Assembly: GCA_965237965.1 (NCBI GenBank)
Contig: CBDEGT010000001.1
Location: 62,001 to 126,000 of the forward strand
Reading direction: 5' to 3'
Length of the DNA: 64,000 bases
From: UBA2988 sp965237965
GTDB taxonomy: Bacteria; Gemmatimonadota; Gemmatimonadetes; Longimicrobiales; Gaopeijiaceae
Shown: piece by piece, positions 50,661 to 59,122 of the stretch
Layout: the number at the start of each line of letters is the position of its first letter
Numbering within the stretch: the stretch's first letter is position 1
Notes under the pieces: generated by a model
What the model was told of the DNA's origin: nothing
The model's input: only the letters and a program-made list of their open reading frames with translations
Database searches by the model: none
Made by a program: the position numbers and the translations under genes

Positions 50661-50869
50661 CGGGCCTGCTAAACACTGTTCCCCCCGATCTTTGGGCGCC
50701 TCCTTGCCCCGTCCCGGGCCACCTCCGACTTTAGGAGCCGTTTGCACCGAGGCCGGGAACGGCCCGCCCATCGATCTAGCCCAGTGAGGTTTCAAGCGTG
50801 TTTCGAACGGAGAGGCCGTCGAGAGTCGGCCCCTCGTGGGCGAGCGCCCGTGAAGGAGCGTAGTTCATC

Positions 50870-51449
50870 ATGACGATGATCAACTACGCCAGCCGGGAGA
50901 TCAACTGTAAGATCGTCTATTACGGTACCGGCTTGGGCGGGAAGACCACGAACCTTGAGTACATCTACTCGCGGGTCAATCCCGAGACCAAGGGGAAGAT
51001 GATCTCCCTGGCGACGGAGACCGAGCGTACTCTCTTCTTCGACTTCCTTCCCATCGACCTGGGCGAGGTGCGCGGCTTCAAGACCCGCTTCCATCTCTAC
51101 ACCGTTCCTGGCCAGGTCTACTACAACGCGAGTCGCAAGCTCATCCTGAAGGGCGTTGACGGAATCATCTTCGTAGCGGACTCGCAAAAGGAACGCGCCG
51201 AGGCCAACATCGAGGCTATGCACAACCTGTACGAGAACCTGGAGGCCTACGGCTACGATCTGGGCAAGATTCCGTTCTCGATCCAGTACAACAAACGCGA
51301 CATGCCGAGCGCGATGGAGGTCGAGGAGATCCGGTCCCAGATCAATCCCAATGGGGGTGCCCGATTTCGAGGGGGTGGCCATTGAGGGCAAGGGCGTGTT
51401 CGAAACGCTCAAAGCCGTCAGCAAGCTGGTCGTCAAGAATCTGAGCTAG
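50870..51449 (+). pseudogene. mglA: MglA-type GTPase, C-terminal frameshift at a G run
   Basis: ATG 50870 opens a Ras-like MglA: P-loop KIVYYGTGLGGKTTNLEYIY, TERTLFFDFLPIDLGEVRGF, switch II TVPGQVYYNASRKLILKGVD, and the base-binding IQYNKRDMPSAM. At the G run 51353-51357 the reading frame breaks. Frame 0 ends as NGGARFRGGGH at 51385, while dropping one G continues with NGVPDFEGVAIEGKG, VFETLKAVSKLVVKNLS, exactly the usual MglA end, stopping at 51449. So either a one-base sequencing/assembly error or a true recent frameshift. MglA with MglB sets cell-pole identity and motility; no mglB gene is nearby. Confidence 0.85.
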
Positions 51450-51809
51450 GCAGGTCGCTCCAGAAGGGGAGGGCGCAGCGTGACCGGCGCCAGGGCCCGA
51501 GATCCGAGGTGGCGCAGCCGGTGGGTAGCAGGGCGGGGGGCGCCGATGATGGGGATGGGGCGTCCAGACGGTAACCCTCCATTCGGTCAGGCAACGTGCA
51601 CAGGGTTGATGGGCGCAGAGGGGGGCGCGGATGATCGGTCTTCTCTCCTCCCCCTGGTTCCACTCTGTACGACTCGTCGCCCCAATTCCCACGCGGCACG
51701 TTGCGTGGTCGCGCCGGTTCGATCGCCGGTCGCGTCGCGTGAGCGGGGGCCGGGGCGAACCGCAGTCGCCACATCAGCTGGTCTCCCCTTCCACGCCGAC
51801 CTGCTAACC
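51450..51809. other. Stretch between mglA and pgsA without a supported gene
   Basis: The pgsA reading frame stays open upstream to 51480, but the text (TGARARDPRWRSRWVAGRG and similar) has no protein character and no membrane segment. I see no RNA gene. This should contain the promoter of the pgsA-cinA-grpE cluster. Confidence 0.45.
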
Positions 51810-52460
51810 GTGTCCTCCGGGCGTCGGCTCACCCTCCCCAACATCATTACGCTTGCCCGTATCGCTGTTTGCCCGGTGCTGTTCCTGCTCACCCTGGCGA
51901 TGGGCACGAGTGCGCGCTTCGGTGCCTTCTCGCTGTTCGTCGTGGCGGCCCTCTCGGACGTCTGGGACGGGTACCTTGCTCGCAAGCACGGCTGGATCAC
52001 AGACATGGGGAAATTGCTCGATCCCCTCGCGGACAAGCTCCTCCTGGCGGCCACCTTCGTTCCCTTCTACTTCGTCTCGCACCGGCCCGGCGACTGGAAC
52101 GAGGTTCCGTTCTGGGGCCCGCTCCCGCTCTGGGTCCTGCTCGTAATATTCGGACGTGAGCTCCTGATCACCGTGTTCCGATATTGGGCTCGACGGCGCG
52201 GTGTGGTCATTGCCGCCGGCAGGTCCGGAAAGAACAAGGCCTTGTCCCAGAATCTGTTCATGGGAGCCCTCCTGCTCTGGTACCCGCTGCTGGTCACGGC
52301 GCGCGCGCGCGGCTGGGTCGATAATCCGGTTTGGTCCGCCTGGAGCTGGGTGCATAGTGGCTTCATCGCGCTCACCCTGCTAGTAGCGCTGATCCTGACC
52401 GTGTACTCGATGATCGATTACCTCTGGAGCTATCGCTCTCTGGTCGGTGTTCGGGACTGA
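51810..52460 (+). CDS. pgsA: CDP-diacylglycerol-glycerol-3-phosphate 3-phosphatidyltransferase
   Basis: 216 residues from GTG 51810 (VSSGRRLTLPNIITLARI), the expected N-terminus. Catalytic CDP-alcohol phosphotransferase motif DVWDGYLARKHGWITDMGKL followed by LDPLADK supplies all conserved Asp, Gly and Arg residues. Several transmembrane helices follow (LWVLLVIFGRELLITVF, FIALTLLVALILTVYSMI). It makes phosphatidylglycerophosphate in the inner membrane. The stop directly abuts the GTG of cinA, so they are cotranscribed. Confidence 0.92.
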   Translation: MSSGRRLTLPNIITLARIAVCPVLFLLTLAMGTSARFGAFSLFVVAALSDVWDGYLARKHGWITDMGKLLDPLADKLLLAATFVPFYFVSHRPGDWNEVPFWGPLPLWVLLVIFGRELLITVFRYWARRRGVVIAAGRSGKNKALSQNLFMGALLLWYPLLVTARARGWVDNPVWSAWSWVHSGFIALTLLVALILTVYSMIDYLWSYRSLVGVRD

Positions 52461-53741
52461 GTGTCACGCCTGACCGAAGTGCCGAGCACGGTGCCTCGTT
52501 CGGTTGTGGTCACGGTGGGTGACGAGCTCCTCCTCGGAGACACGGTGGACACGAACGCGGCACGAGCCGGGCGCGTGCTCGCCGAGCTCGGCGCTCCTGT
52601 GTCGAGGCGGGAGACCGTGGGTGACGACGACGACGCGATCGCAGCCGCGGTCACGCGTGGGCTCTCGGACGCCGATCTCGTGCTGGTCACGGGGGGCCTC
52701 GGCCCTACCCCGGACGACCTCACGCGCGAGGCGGTGGCTGATGTGCTCGGTGCTCCCCTGCGGCTCGACTCCGGAATCGCAACGGCGCTGCGTGTAAAGT
52801 TCTCGACCCTCGGCCGTCACCGATTCCCCGCGTGTAACCTCGCGCAGGCCATGGTCCCCGAGGGGGCCCGCATCCTGCCCAACGAGCGGGGCACCGCTCC
52901 AGGTCTAGCCCTGGAACAGGACGGTCGTTGGGTAGTGCTACTCCCGGGAATCCCGCACGAGCTCGAGGGGCTGCTCGCGGGCCCAGTCACGGAGCTGGTG
53001 CGTGAGGCCTTCGGGGGGCGCCTGCGCAGGCCCCACCAGAGGGTGATTCGAACGACCGGGATTGCGGAGTCGCGTTTGGCCGAGCGGGTGGAAGTTCTAC
53101 TACCGCGCGAGCGCGGACCGATGCGGATCGCCTATCTGCCTTCTTTCCGCGGCGTGGACATCCGGCTCACGGTGGCCGGTGAGACCGACGAGGAGGAGGC
53201 CCTGAGGTGGTTCGATCGGGCCGAAATCGAGCTGCGTGAGCTGGAGCGCTACCGGTTCGCCGGCGACGACCTGGTTTCGGGGGTCGCGCACGCGCTCGAA
53301 CGGGCCGGGAAGACGGTGGCGGTCGCGGAGAGCTGCACCGGAGGCCTCCTCGCGAAGCGATTGACCGACCGACCGGGTTCGTCTCGCTGGTTCCTGGGGG
53401 GCGTGGTAGCCTACGCAGACGCCGTCAAGACGGAGCGGCTCGGTGTCCCCGTGGAGCTGATTCGCGCGGAGGGCGCCGTCTCGGAGCAGGTGGCGCGCGC
53501 GTTGGCCGTCGGGGCCGCGCGGGCGTTCGGCGCAGACGGCGGCGTGGGGATAACCGGAATCGCCGGGCCCGGCGGCGGCACCCCCGAAAAGCCTGTGGGC
53601 ACGGTCTGGTACGCTGCCGTCCTAGGCGATGGGGCGGTCGCTGAGCGACGCTTGTTCCCGGGTGACCGCGAGGCCGTGCGCGAGCGCTCGGCACAGGCCG
53701 CACTCCATCTTCTGTACCGCCTACTGAACGCCGCGCCATGA
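52461..53741 (+). CDS. cinA: CinA-like protein (nicotinamide-nucleotide amidase / ADP-ribose pyrophosphatase)
   Basis: 426 residues. N-terminal COG1058 (MoCF-like) domain: VVVTVGDELLLGDTVDTNAA, LVLVTGGLGPTPDDLTREAV, PNERGTAPGLALEQDGRWVV and LLPGIPHELEGLL. C-terminal amidase domain: VAVAESCTGGLLAKRLTDRP, FLGGVVAYADAVKTERLGV, GVGITGIAGPGGGTPEKPVG with the catalytic Ser in ESCTGG. The enzyme recycles NMN in the pyridine nucleotide cycle. Start GTG 52461 lies immediately after the pgsA stop; the end overlaps the next ATG. Confidence 0.94.
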   Translation: MSRLTEVPSTVPRSVVVTVGDELLLGDTVDTNAARAGRVLAELGAPVSRRETVGDDDDAIAAAVTRGLSDADLVLVTGGLGPTPDDLTREAVADVLGAPLRLDSGIATALRVKFSTLGRHRFPACNLAQAMVPEGARILPNERGTAPGLALEQDGRWVVLLPGIPHELEGLLAGPVTELVREAFGGRLRRPHQRVIRTTGIAESRLAERVEVLLPRERGPMRIAYLPSFRGVDIRLTVAGETDEEEALRWFDRAEIELRELERYRFAGDDLVSGVAHALERAGKTVAVAESCTGGLLAKRLTDRPGSSRWFLGGVVAYADAVKTERLGVPVELIRAEGAVSEQVARALAVGAARAFGADGGVGITGIAGPGGGTPEKPVGTVWYAAVLGDGAVAERRLFPGDREAVRERSAQAALHLLYRLLNAAP

Positions 53742-54667
53742 TCGTCCCCGCCTCAGGATGGCTGAGGGGCGCGGACGGGCTCATGCTGCGGTCGTACCGC
53801 TGGGACGTGGCCGCCGCGCGCGGCGGTGTGGTGCTCGTTCACGGGTTCGGTGACCACGTGGGCCGCTACCAGGACGTCGCCCATGTTCTCAACGGGCGCG
53901 GCTACGCTCTGCTTGCGTACGACGCCCGCGGCCACGGCGCCTCGGGGGGCCGGCGAGGGCACGCGGACAGCTTCGACTCGTACCTCGCAGATCTGGACGT
54001 GGTCTGGGCCGAGGCGGAGCGGTCCCTCGGCGGTCCGCTCCACGTCTACGGGCACTCGTTCGGAGGGCTGACGGTGATGCGGTGGCTCCAGAGCCGTCCG
54101 ATACGGCCAGCCGGCGTCGTGCTCTCGGCTCCCTGGCTCGCCACCGCACTACGGATACCGCGCTGGAAGCTGGTGGCTGCCGAGGTGCTGCTCCGCGTGG
54201 CTCCCTCCCTCACCATTTCCAGCGGCCTCGACGTTCCGGACAATCTCACTCGAGACCCGGAGCGCGTTGCGGCCTACCGTGAGGACCCCCTCGTACATGA
54301 CCTGATTTCGGCCGGGTTCCACCAAGAGGTCCTGCTCGCTCAGGAGGCTGCTCGTGCCGGGTCCCTTCCGGCTGGCCTCGCTGTGCTCGTTGTCGTCCCC
54401 GGCTCGGATCCGCTCGTGGACGCGGAGGCTACGCTGCGATGGGCGAAGGAACGGGGCGCCGGGGCCGACGTGCGGATCCGCGAAGGGGGGCGGCATGAGC
54501 TGCACAACGATCGCGACCGTCAGGAGGCGCTGGCCTCGATCGCCGACTGGCTCGACGCCCGGGTGGCCCCGAACCCGCAGGGGCAGCAGAGGGTATCCTC
54601 GCCGGTGCATGGTGCGGGGATCGCGCCCCGCAGCACGGAAACGACGCGGGGAACAGGTCACGGATGA
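53738..54667 (+). CDS. Alpha/beta hydrolase, monoacylglycerol lipase / lysophospholipase type
   Basis: 309 residues. Serine-hydrolase layout of the Hydrolase_4 group: GVVLVHGFGDHVGRYQDVAH, LLAYDARGHGASGGRRGHAD, nucleophile elbow LHVYGHSFGGLTVM, acid in VVVPGSDPLVDAEATLRW and His in REGGRHELHNDRDRQ. Typical substrates are monoacylglycerols or lysophospholipids. ATG 53738 overlaps the cinA stop and its own stop overlaps the grpE ATG, placing a lipid hydrolase between pgsA-cinA and the grpE-dnaJ genes. Cytoplasmic by the lack of a signal. Confidence 0.88.
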   Translation: MIVPASGWLRGADGLMLRSYRWDVAAARGGVVLVHGFGDHVGRYQDVAHVLNGRGYALLAYDARGHGASGGRRGHADSFDSYLADLDVVWAEAERSLGGPLHVYGHSFGGLTVMRWLQSRPIRPAGVVLSAPWLATALRIPRWKLVAAEVLLRVAPSLTISSGLDVPDNLTRDPERVAAYREDPLVHDLISAGFHQEVLLAQEAARAGSLPAGLAVLVVVPGSDPLVDAEATLRWAKERGAGADVRIREGGRHELHNDRDRQEALASIADWLDARVAPNPQGQQRVSSPVHGAGIAPRSTETTRGTGHG

Positions 54668-55266
54668 AGAAAGGAAAGAGCTCCATCGACGATCCCGTGG
54701 AGACGGGGCAGGGACAGAGCGATGCGCTGGCGGATAGCGGCATCGCTCGGTCGTCCTCGCCCGAGCTGGTCGAGGAGGTCGCAGCCGAGGCGGACATGAT
54801 CGGGCAGCTCGACCACCTCCAGACGGAGTTCGAGACCCTCAACGACCGCCACCTGCGTCTCGCCGCGGAGTTCAGCAACTACCGTCGGCGGGCCGAGACC
54901 GAGATGAGCGAAGCGTGGGGGCGAGCCCAGGCCGACCTGTTGCGGCGCTTTCTGGACGTCCTCGACGACCTTCAGCGGGTGTCGGCGCTGGATCCTACCG
55001 ACGAGAAGGTGTCGGTGCAGTCCGTAGTGGAGGGCGTCGACCTCGTGGAGCGCAAGTTCGGGCGCGCCCTCGAGGACGCCGGCGTCGAGGCTTTGGAGCC
55101 GGCCCCCGGGGAACCTTTCGATCCCGCCGCGATGGAGGCGGTGATGCGAGTCCCGGCGGAAGAGTCGGACGAGGACGACACGGTCGACCAGGTGTTCCAA
55201 AAGGGGTATCGGTTCCGGAATCACCTGGTGCGCCCCGCCCGGGTGAGCGTTCGGAAGCACGAGTAG
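54664..55266 (+). CDS. grpE: Nucleotide exchange factor GrpE
   Basis: 200 residues. A disordered acidic N-terminus is followed by the long dimer helix (QLDHLQTEFETLNDRHLRLA) with the conserved AEFSNYRRRAETEMSEAWGR, and LLRRFLDVLDDLQRVSAL. The beta-wing region FDPAAMEAVMRVPAEESDED, TVDQVFQKGYRFRNHLVRPA, RVSVRKHE closes the protein. GrpE releases ADP from DnaK. It is followed by dnaJ after nine bases; dnaK and hrcA are not nearby. Confidence 0.95.
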   Translation: MKKGKSSIDDPVETGQGQSDALADSGIARSSSPELVEEVAAEADMIGQLDHLQTEFETLNDRHLRLAAEFSNYRRRAETEMSEAWGRAQADLLRRFLDVLDDLQRVSALDPTDEKVSVQSVVEGVDLVERKFGRALEDAGVEALEPAPGEPFDPAAMEAVMRVPAEESDEDDTVDQVFQKGYRFRNHLVRPARVSVRKHE

Positions 55267-55275
55267 TACAGCGGC

Positions 55276-56418
55276 ATGGCCACCGGCACGAAGGACTACT
55301 ACAAGGTCCTGGGGGTGACCGATAAGGCGTCTGCGGACGAAATCAAGAAGGAGTACCGCAAGCTGGCCAAGCAGCATCATCCCGACGCCAACCGAGACAA
55401 TCCACGGGCCGCCGAGAGGTTCAAGGAGATCGGCGAGGCGTACGCTGTGCTTGCCGACGCAGAGAAGCGCAAGCAGTACGACCAGATGCGGCGGCTGGGT
55501 GCCTTCGGCTTCGGGGGCGGACGTCCGACCGGCGGCGGGCCCCGCGGTTCTGGGGCCACTCCCCCCGAAGGGGGGTTCTCGTTCGAAGACCTGGGTGACT
55601 TCGGAGGTCTGGGCGACCTGTTCAGCTCGATCTTCGATCGCGGGCGCCGTGCAGGCGGCGCCGGGGCCGCCGGCGGAGGCGGAGCCTTCGGGGCGCAGCG
55701 TGGCGAAGACGTGGAGTACGTGGTGGAGATCGCGTTCGAATCGGTAGTCGTGGGTGGAAGGATCACGATCGACCTGCCGATTACGGAGGAGTGCGCTACC
55801 TGTGCAGGCACGGGAGCTGCGCCCGGCGCGAAGACCCACCCCTGTTCCGAATGTGGCGGCAGCGGGACGATCGCGTTCGGACAAGGCGGGTTCCAGGTGA
55901 AGCGCCCGTGCCCGGCGTGCCTGGGCCGCGGCAGTGTCCCGGACCAGCTCTGTCCCTCGTGCCGCGGCTCTGGGACGGTCCGTCAGACCCGGAAGCTCCA
56001 GGTAACCGTCCCGCAGGGAGTGGAAACGGGCTCGAAGGTGCGGATTCCGGGTCAGGGTGAGCGCGGGCGCGGGGGAGGCCCGGCGGGCGACGTGATCCTC
56101 ACCTTCAAGGTCAAGCCACACCGCTTCTTCCGACGTGAAGGGCTGGACGTCCACGTGACGGTGCCGATCAACCTGGTGCAGGCTACCCTCGGCTCGAAGC
56201 TCCGGGTGCGCACCGTGACGGGGAAGCGCGTGGTGCTCACCATCCCACCCGGAACGCAGAACGGAACTCGCTTCCGGGTCCGCGGCCAGGGGATCGAGAA
56301 GGGCGGCCGTGTGGGCGACCAGTACGTGGAGGTAAAGCTCGAGATTCCGGAGAAGCTGTCGGACGAGGAGCAGAAGGCGCTCGAGGATTTCGCAGCGCTA
56401 TCGGGACTCAAGCACTAG
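55276..56418 (+). CDS. dnaJ: Chaperone DnaJ
   Basis: 380 residues, class I (type A) J protein. J domain with HPD (KQHHPDANRDNPRAAERFKE), Gly/Phe-rich linker (about 75-150, including FSFEDLGDFGGLGDLFSSIF), the four zinc repeats CATCAGTG, CSECGGSG, CPACLGRG, CPSCRGSG, and the substrate-binding C-terminal domains (VRIPGQGERGRGGGPAGDVI, RVRGQGIEKGGRVGDQYVEV). Works with DnaK and GrpE in protein folding. Intact. Confidence 0.96.
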   Translation: MATGTKDYYKVLGVTDKASADEIKKEYRKLAKQHHPDANRDNPRAAERFKEIGEAYAVLADAEKRKQYDQMRRLGAFGFGGGRPTGGGPRGSGATPPEGGFSFEDLGDFGGLGDLFSSIFDRGRRAGGAGAAGGGGAFGAQRGEDVEYVVEIAFESVVVGGRITIDLPITEECATCAGTGAAPGAKTHPCSECGGSGTIAFGQGGFQVKRPCPACLGRGSVPDQLCPSCRGSGTVRQTRKLQVTVPQGVETGSKVRIPGQGERGRGGGPAGDVILTFKVKPHRFFRREGLDVHVTVPINLVQATLGSKLRVRTVTGKRVVLTIPPGTQNGTRFRVRGQGIEKGGRVGDQYVEVKLEIPEKLSDEEQKALEDFAALSGLKH

Positions 56419-56428
56419 CAGGAGCGCC

Positions 56429-56662
56429 GTGGCGAGGAACGTGCTCGACCGAGACCTGAGGGTCTGGGAGGCGTTTGCCAGCACCGGGCCGTACGGCTAC
56501 CCGGAGGGGTCCTGCGTGGTCTTTCGGTGCACATCCGACCCGGTCCTTCGCCCGCGAGCGTGCTCGATCGTGGGCGACAAATCGGACGCGGAGGCGACGG
56601 TCGAGAGCGCCACCCGAGAGGACCTGTTGGAGATGCTTTCGGGGGCTGAGCCGCTCCGGTAG
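56429..56662 (+). CDS. Small hypothetical protein, 77 aa
   Basis: GTG 56429, 11 bases after dnaJ. MARNVLDRDLRVWEAFASTG, YGYPEGSCVVFRCTSDPVLR and SVEDLLEMLSG-like ending suggest a compact soluble protein. No known motif. The close spacing in the same direction suggests cotranscription with dnaJ. It converges on mnmA with only a few bases between. Confidence 0.6.
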   Translation: MARNVLDRDLRVWEAFASTGPYGYPEGSCVVFRCTSDPVLRPRACSIVGDKSDAEATVESATREDLLEMLSGAEPLR

Positions 56663-56669
56663 TACGCCC

Positions 56670-57842
56670 CTAGCGGACCGCCGGCGCGCGCGCCAGGCGC
56701 CCGCTGCGCACGATTCGCCCGCCGCCCAGTACCCGATCACCGTCGAAGATCACCGCGCTCTGACCAGGAGTAACGCCCGCCTGCGGGATGCCGAGCGCTA
56801 GCTCGACCCGCTGCTCGTCGAAGTGATCCACCCGGGCCGCGACCTCACGGGCACGGTGTCGGAGCTGAACCGCGACCGGGGCACCAAGCGCAGGAGGGCG
56901 ACCCAGCCAGCTCGGCTCGTCGACCTCGACCGTGTCGGCCAGGAGGGCCTCACGCGGACCCACCACCACCTCACGCGTCTCGGGGCGGATCGCGACCACG
57001 AACATGGGAGAGTCGAAACCGCCGCCAAGCCCCTTCCGCTGTCCGACGGTGAAACCAGCGTACCCTGCGTGCTCGCCCAGACTCTGCCCGTCCGCCGTGA
57101 CCAGTGGCCCGGGCTGGAGCGCAGGGTGGCGCTCAGGCAGCCGCTGACGGAGCAGGTCGCGGTAGTTCCCGGTTGGAACGAAACAGATCTCCTGCGACTC
57201 GGGCTTTTCGGCCGTCTCGAGTCCGAGCGCACGGGCGCGTGCGCGCACCTCGGGCTTGGTCAGGGCGCCCAGCGGAAGGTGGAGGCGCGCGAGCAACGAA
57301 GTGGGAAGGCCCCACAAGAAGTAGGACTGATCCTTGTCGCGATCGATTCCCCTGTGCAACGACGCTTCTGACGAAGCTCGCGTCACACGCGCGTAGTGGC
57401 CCGACGCGATTCCGGTGCATCCGAGCGCGGCGGCACGGTTCAGGAGGTCCCGAAACTTCGTGAACGAGTTGCAGCGCACGCACGGGTTCGGGGTGCGACC
57501 CCGCGCGTACTCCGTGACGAAGTCGTCGATCACGTCCCGGGTGAACTCTTCCTCTACATCGAAAACATGGTGGGGAACGCCGAGTTGGCGGGCGACGGCA
57601 CGGGCATCCATGATCCCGTCCAGTCCGCAGCAGGTCTTTCCGGTGTCCCCGGAGTGAGCCGTCGCGTAGCAGAACGTGCGCATGGTGGCGCCCACGACGT
57701 GGTGGCCGGCTTCCACCAGTAACGCGGCCGCGACTGAGGAGTCGACCCCTCCCGACATCGCCACCAAGATCTGCTCTCGCTGTTCCGCCACTACGTTCCC
57801 CCGGGGTTCGACCGAACCTTCGCCTTCAAGACATGTAGCCAT
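56670..57842 (-). CDS. mnmA: tRNA-specific 2-thiouridylase MnmA
   Basis: 390 residues from ATG 57842. Adds the 2-thio group to wobble U34 of tRNA for Lys, Glu, Gln. PP-loop ILVAMSGGVDSSVAAALLVE, the first catalytic Cys in GRTPNPCVRCNSFTKF, the second in ESQEICFVPTGNYRD, and SLGEHAGYAGFTVGQRKGLG are all intact. A longer N-terminus up to 58175 is open but runs antisense through the HIRAN gene and has no family match. Confidence 0.95.
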   Translation of the reverse strand: MATCLEGEGSVEPRGNVVAEQREQILVAMSGGVDSSVAAALLVEAGHHVVGATMRTFCYATAHSGDTGKTCCGLDGIMDARAVARQLGVPHHVFDVEEEFTRDVIDDFVTEYARGRTPNPCVRCNSFTKFRDLLNRAAALGCTGIASGHYARVTRASSEASLHRGIDRDKDQSYFLWGLPTSLLARLHLPLGALTKPEVRARARALGLETAEKPESQEICFVPTGNYRDLLRQRLPERHPALQPGPLVTADGQSLGEHAGYAGFTVGQRKGLGGGFDSPMFVVAIRPETREVVVGPREALLADTVEVDEPSWLGRPPALGAPVAVQLRHRAREVAARVDHFDEQRVELALGIPQAGVTPGQSAVIFDGDRVLGGGRIVRSGRLARAPAVR

Positions 57843-57893
57843 TAAGTTACCGATTCGACACCATCTCCTGAACACGCCACCTTCGGGAGCCTC

Positions 57894-58256
57894 ATGTCCT
57901 ACGCCGCGCCCCCGCTCCCCAACGGCTGCCCCTTCCAGTTCCGTGCAACTGTGTTGGGCACTGTATTTGCGGGTCGCGATCGCCACCTCGATGTGATGCA
58001 CGCCGGAGACCGGGTAGTCCTGGTCCCCGACCCTCCGGGTCAGACCGACCCCGAGGTCTGGGTGCATTTGGAGTCGGGCGACCCGGTCGGACACCTCCCC
58101 AGGGAGATCTCCTCCTGGTTGTGGCCCTGGCTTCGACGTGGGGGGGCGGCATCCGCTGTGGCTCTCGCCGTGCACGGTGCCGACACTCCGTCGTGGCGGC
58201 GGCTATTGGTTGAGGTGCACTGCGAGGGCGCGGGGGCGAGGACCGGCGCGGTCTAG
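57894..58256 (+). CDS. Stand-alone HIRAN-like domain protein
   Basis: 120 residues from ATG 57894, divergent from mnmA. The text FRATVLGTVFAGRDRHLDVM, HAGDRVVLVPDPPGQTDPEV and WVHLESGDPVGHLPREISSW follows the HIRAN pattern (GV-F-G-L-GD-V-L-RE-NP-D-A-V, VGYLPRE). HIRAN modules bind DNA ends or damaged DNA and are usually fused to helicases or nucleases; here it is alone. The fold is inferred from pattern only. The gene ends inside the left arm of a long inverted repeat. Confidence 0.6.
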   Translation: MSYAAPPLPNGCPFQFRATVLGTVFAGRDRHLDVMHAGDRVVLVPDPPGQTDPEVWVHLESGDPVGHLPREISSWLWPWLRRGGAASAVALAVHGADTPSWRRLLVEVHCEGAGARTGAV

Positions 58257-58325
58257 CAGGTCGGTGAGGAAGGGGCCGTGCCACCCGTAACGCGGTGCGC
58301 TCCCCTTTTTCAGCGACCTGCTAGA
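58252..58325. repeat. Long inverted repeat between convergent genes
   Basis: TCTAGCAGGTCG (58252-58263) is mirrored by CGACCTGCTAGA (58314-58325). The inside continues to pair imperfectly (GAGGAAGGGG with CCCCTTTTTC, then CCGTGCCACC with GCGGTGCG), giving a stem-loop of 74 bases. It sits between the convergent HIRAN and bshB1 genes and may be a bidirectional terminator or a small mobile (MITE-like) repeat. Confidence 0.6.
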
Positions 58326-58369
58326 TCCGAGGGGGGCACCGCGTGTGGTGACGCTTCCAGCGGGCGTGG

Positions 58370-59095
58370 CTAGAAGGTCGAGACGCGCAGCGTGCCGAGG
58401 CTGTCGTGGAGCACCGTCTCCCGGGTGCGGAACGGCTCCCCGTACGGGACTCGGACGAGCGACCCCCAACGCGCGCAGGCCGCCCGCACCTGCTCGAGCA
58501 GAGGGCGATCTCCTCCTGGGAAGACCTCCCCCACTCCGCTTTTCCCGCCGAATTGCGAGGCGTAGGCGGCGATCGCTGCGATCTTTCGCTCCATCTGCGC
58601 AGTTACGTCGATCACGAAGGTCGGCGGATCCGCGTCTTCCCGGAACGCGGTCGCGTACACGACCTTGTAGGGGCGGTGGGGTTCTCCGTCGGCCGGGTAG
58701 CGCCTGAGGCCGGCCAAAAAGCACGCGTCGGTCGCCAGCTCTGCGGTGAGTCGATGGTCCGGATGGCGGCCCGCCGTCCAGTGGGTCACGACCACCCGCG
58801 GCCGGTACCTCCGGATCTGCTCGATCACGGCTCGGCGGTTGTCGCTGTTGTGGAGCAGCTCGGCATCGGGAAGACCGGCGCATGCCCGCACGGCGACCCC
58901 GAGGATCTCGGCTGCGCGGTCGGCCTCCTCTGCCCGCTCGGCGACCGAACCGTGCGTGCCCTTGCCGCCGTCGGTGAGCGAAAGGATGCCTACGCGCTCG
59001 CCGCGGTCCGCGCTCGCCGCCAGCGCGCCTCCGCACAGGAGCTCTGCGTCGTCTGGGTGCGCCATCACCGCGAGCACGTCGAGGGGCTCGGTCAC
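58370..59095 (-). CDS. bshB1: PIG-L/LmbE deacetylase, probable BshB1
   Basis: 241 residues from GTG 59095. Zinc motif VLAVMAHPDDAELLCGGALA (AHPDD) and the second site THWTAGRHPDHRLTAE (HPDH) mark a GlcNAc-type deacetylase. LTDGGKGTHGS near residue 45 and FLAGLRRYP match BshB1, which removes acetyl from GlcNAc-malate in bacillithiol synthesis. No bshA or bshC gene is present, so the assignment rests on the sequence. It follows the permease genes by 27 bases on the same strand. Confidence 0.8.
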   Translation of the reverse strand: MTEPLDVLAVMAHPDDAELLCGGALAASADRGERVGILSLTDGGKGTHGSVAERAEEADRAAEILGVAVRACAGLPDAELLHNSDNRRAVIEQIRRYRPRVVVTHWTAGRHPDHRLTAELATDACFLAGLRRYPADGEPHRPYKVVYATAFREDADPPTFVIDVTAQMERKIAAIAAYASQFGGKSGVGEVFPGGDRPLLEQVRAACARWGSLVRVPYGEPFRTRETVLHDSLGTLRVSTF

Positions 59096-59122
59096 GTTTT
59101 CACCCTTGAGTTCGGTCCGTGG

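Noticed and set aside
50662..50677. Possible solo end of the IS427-type element (GGGCCTGCTAAACACT)
   Set aside because: It resembles the IS end GGGCCTGTTAACACTA but needs a substitution and an inserted base, and no other IS sequence follows; chance or very old relic.
57843..58175. N-terminal extension of mnmA to 58175
   Set aside because: It would run antisense through the HIRAN-like gene and adds no family-conserved sequence; ATG 57842 fits the normal MnmA length.
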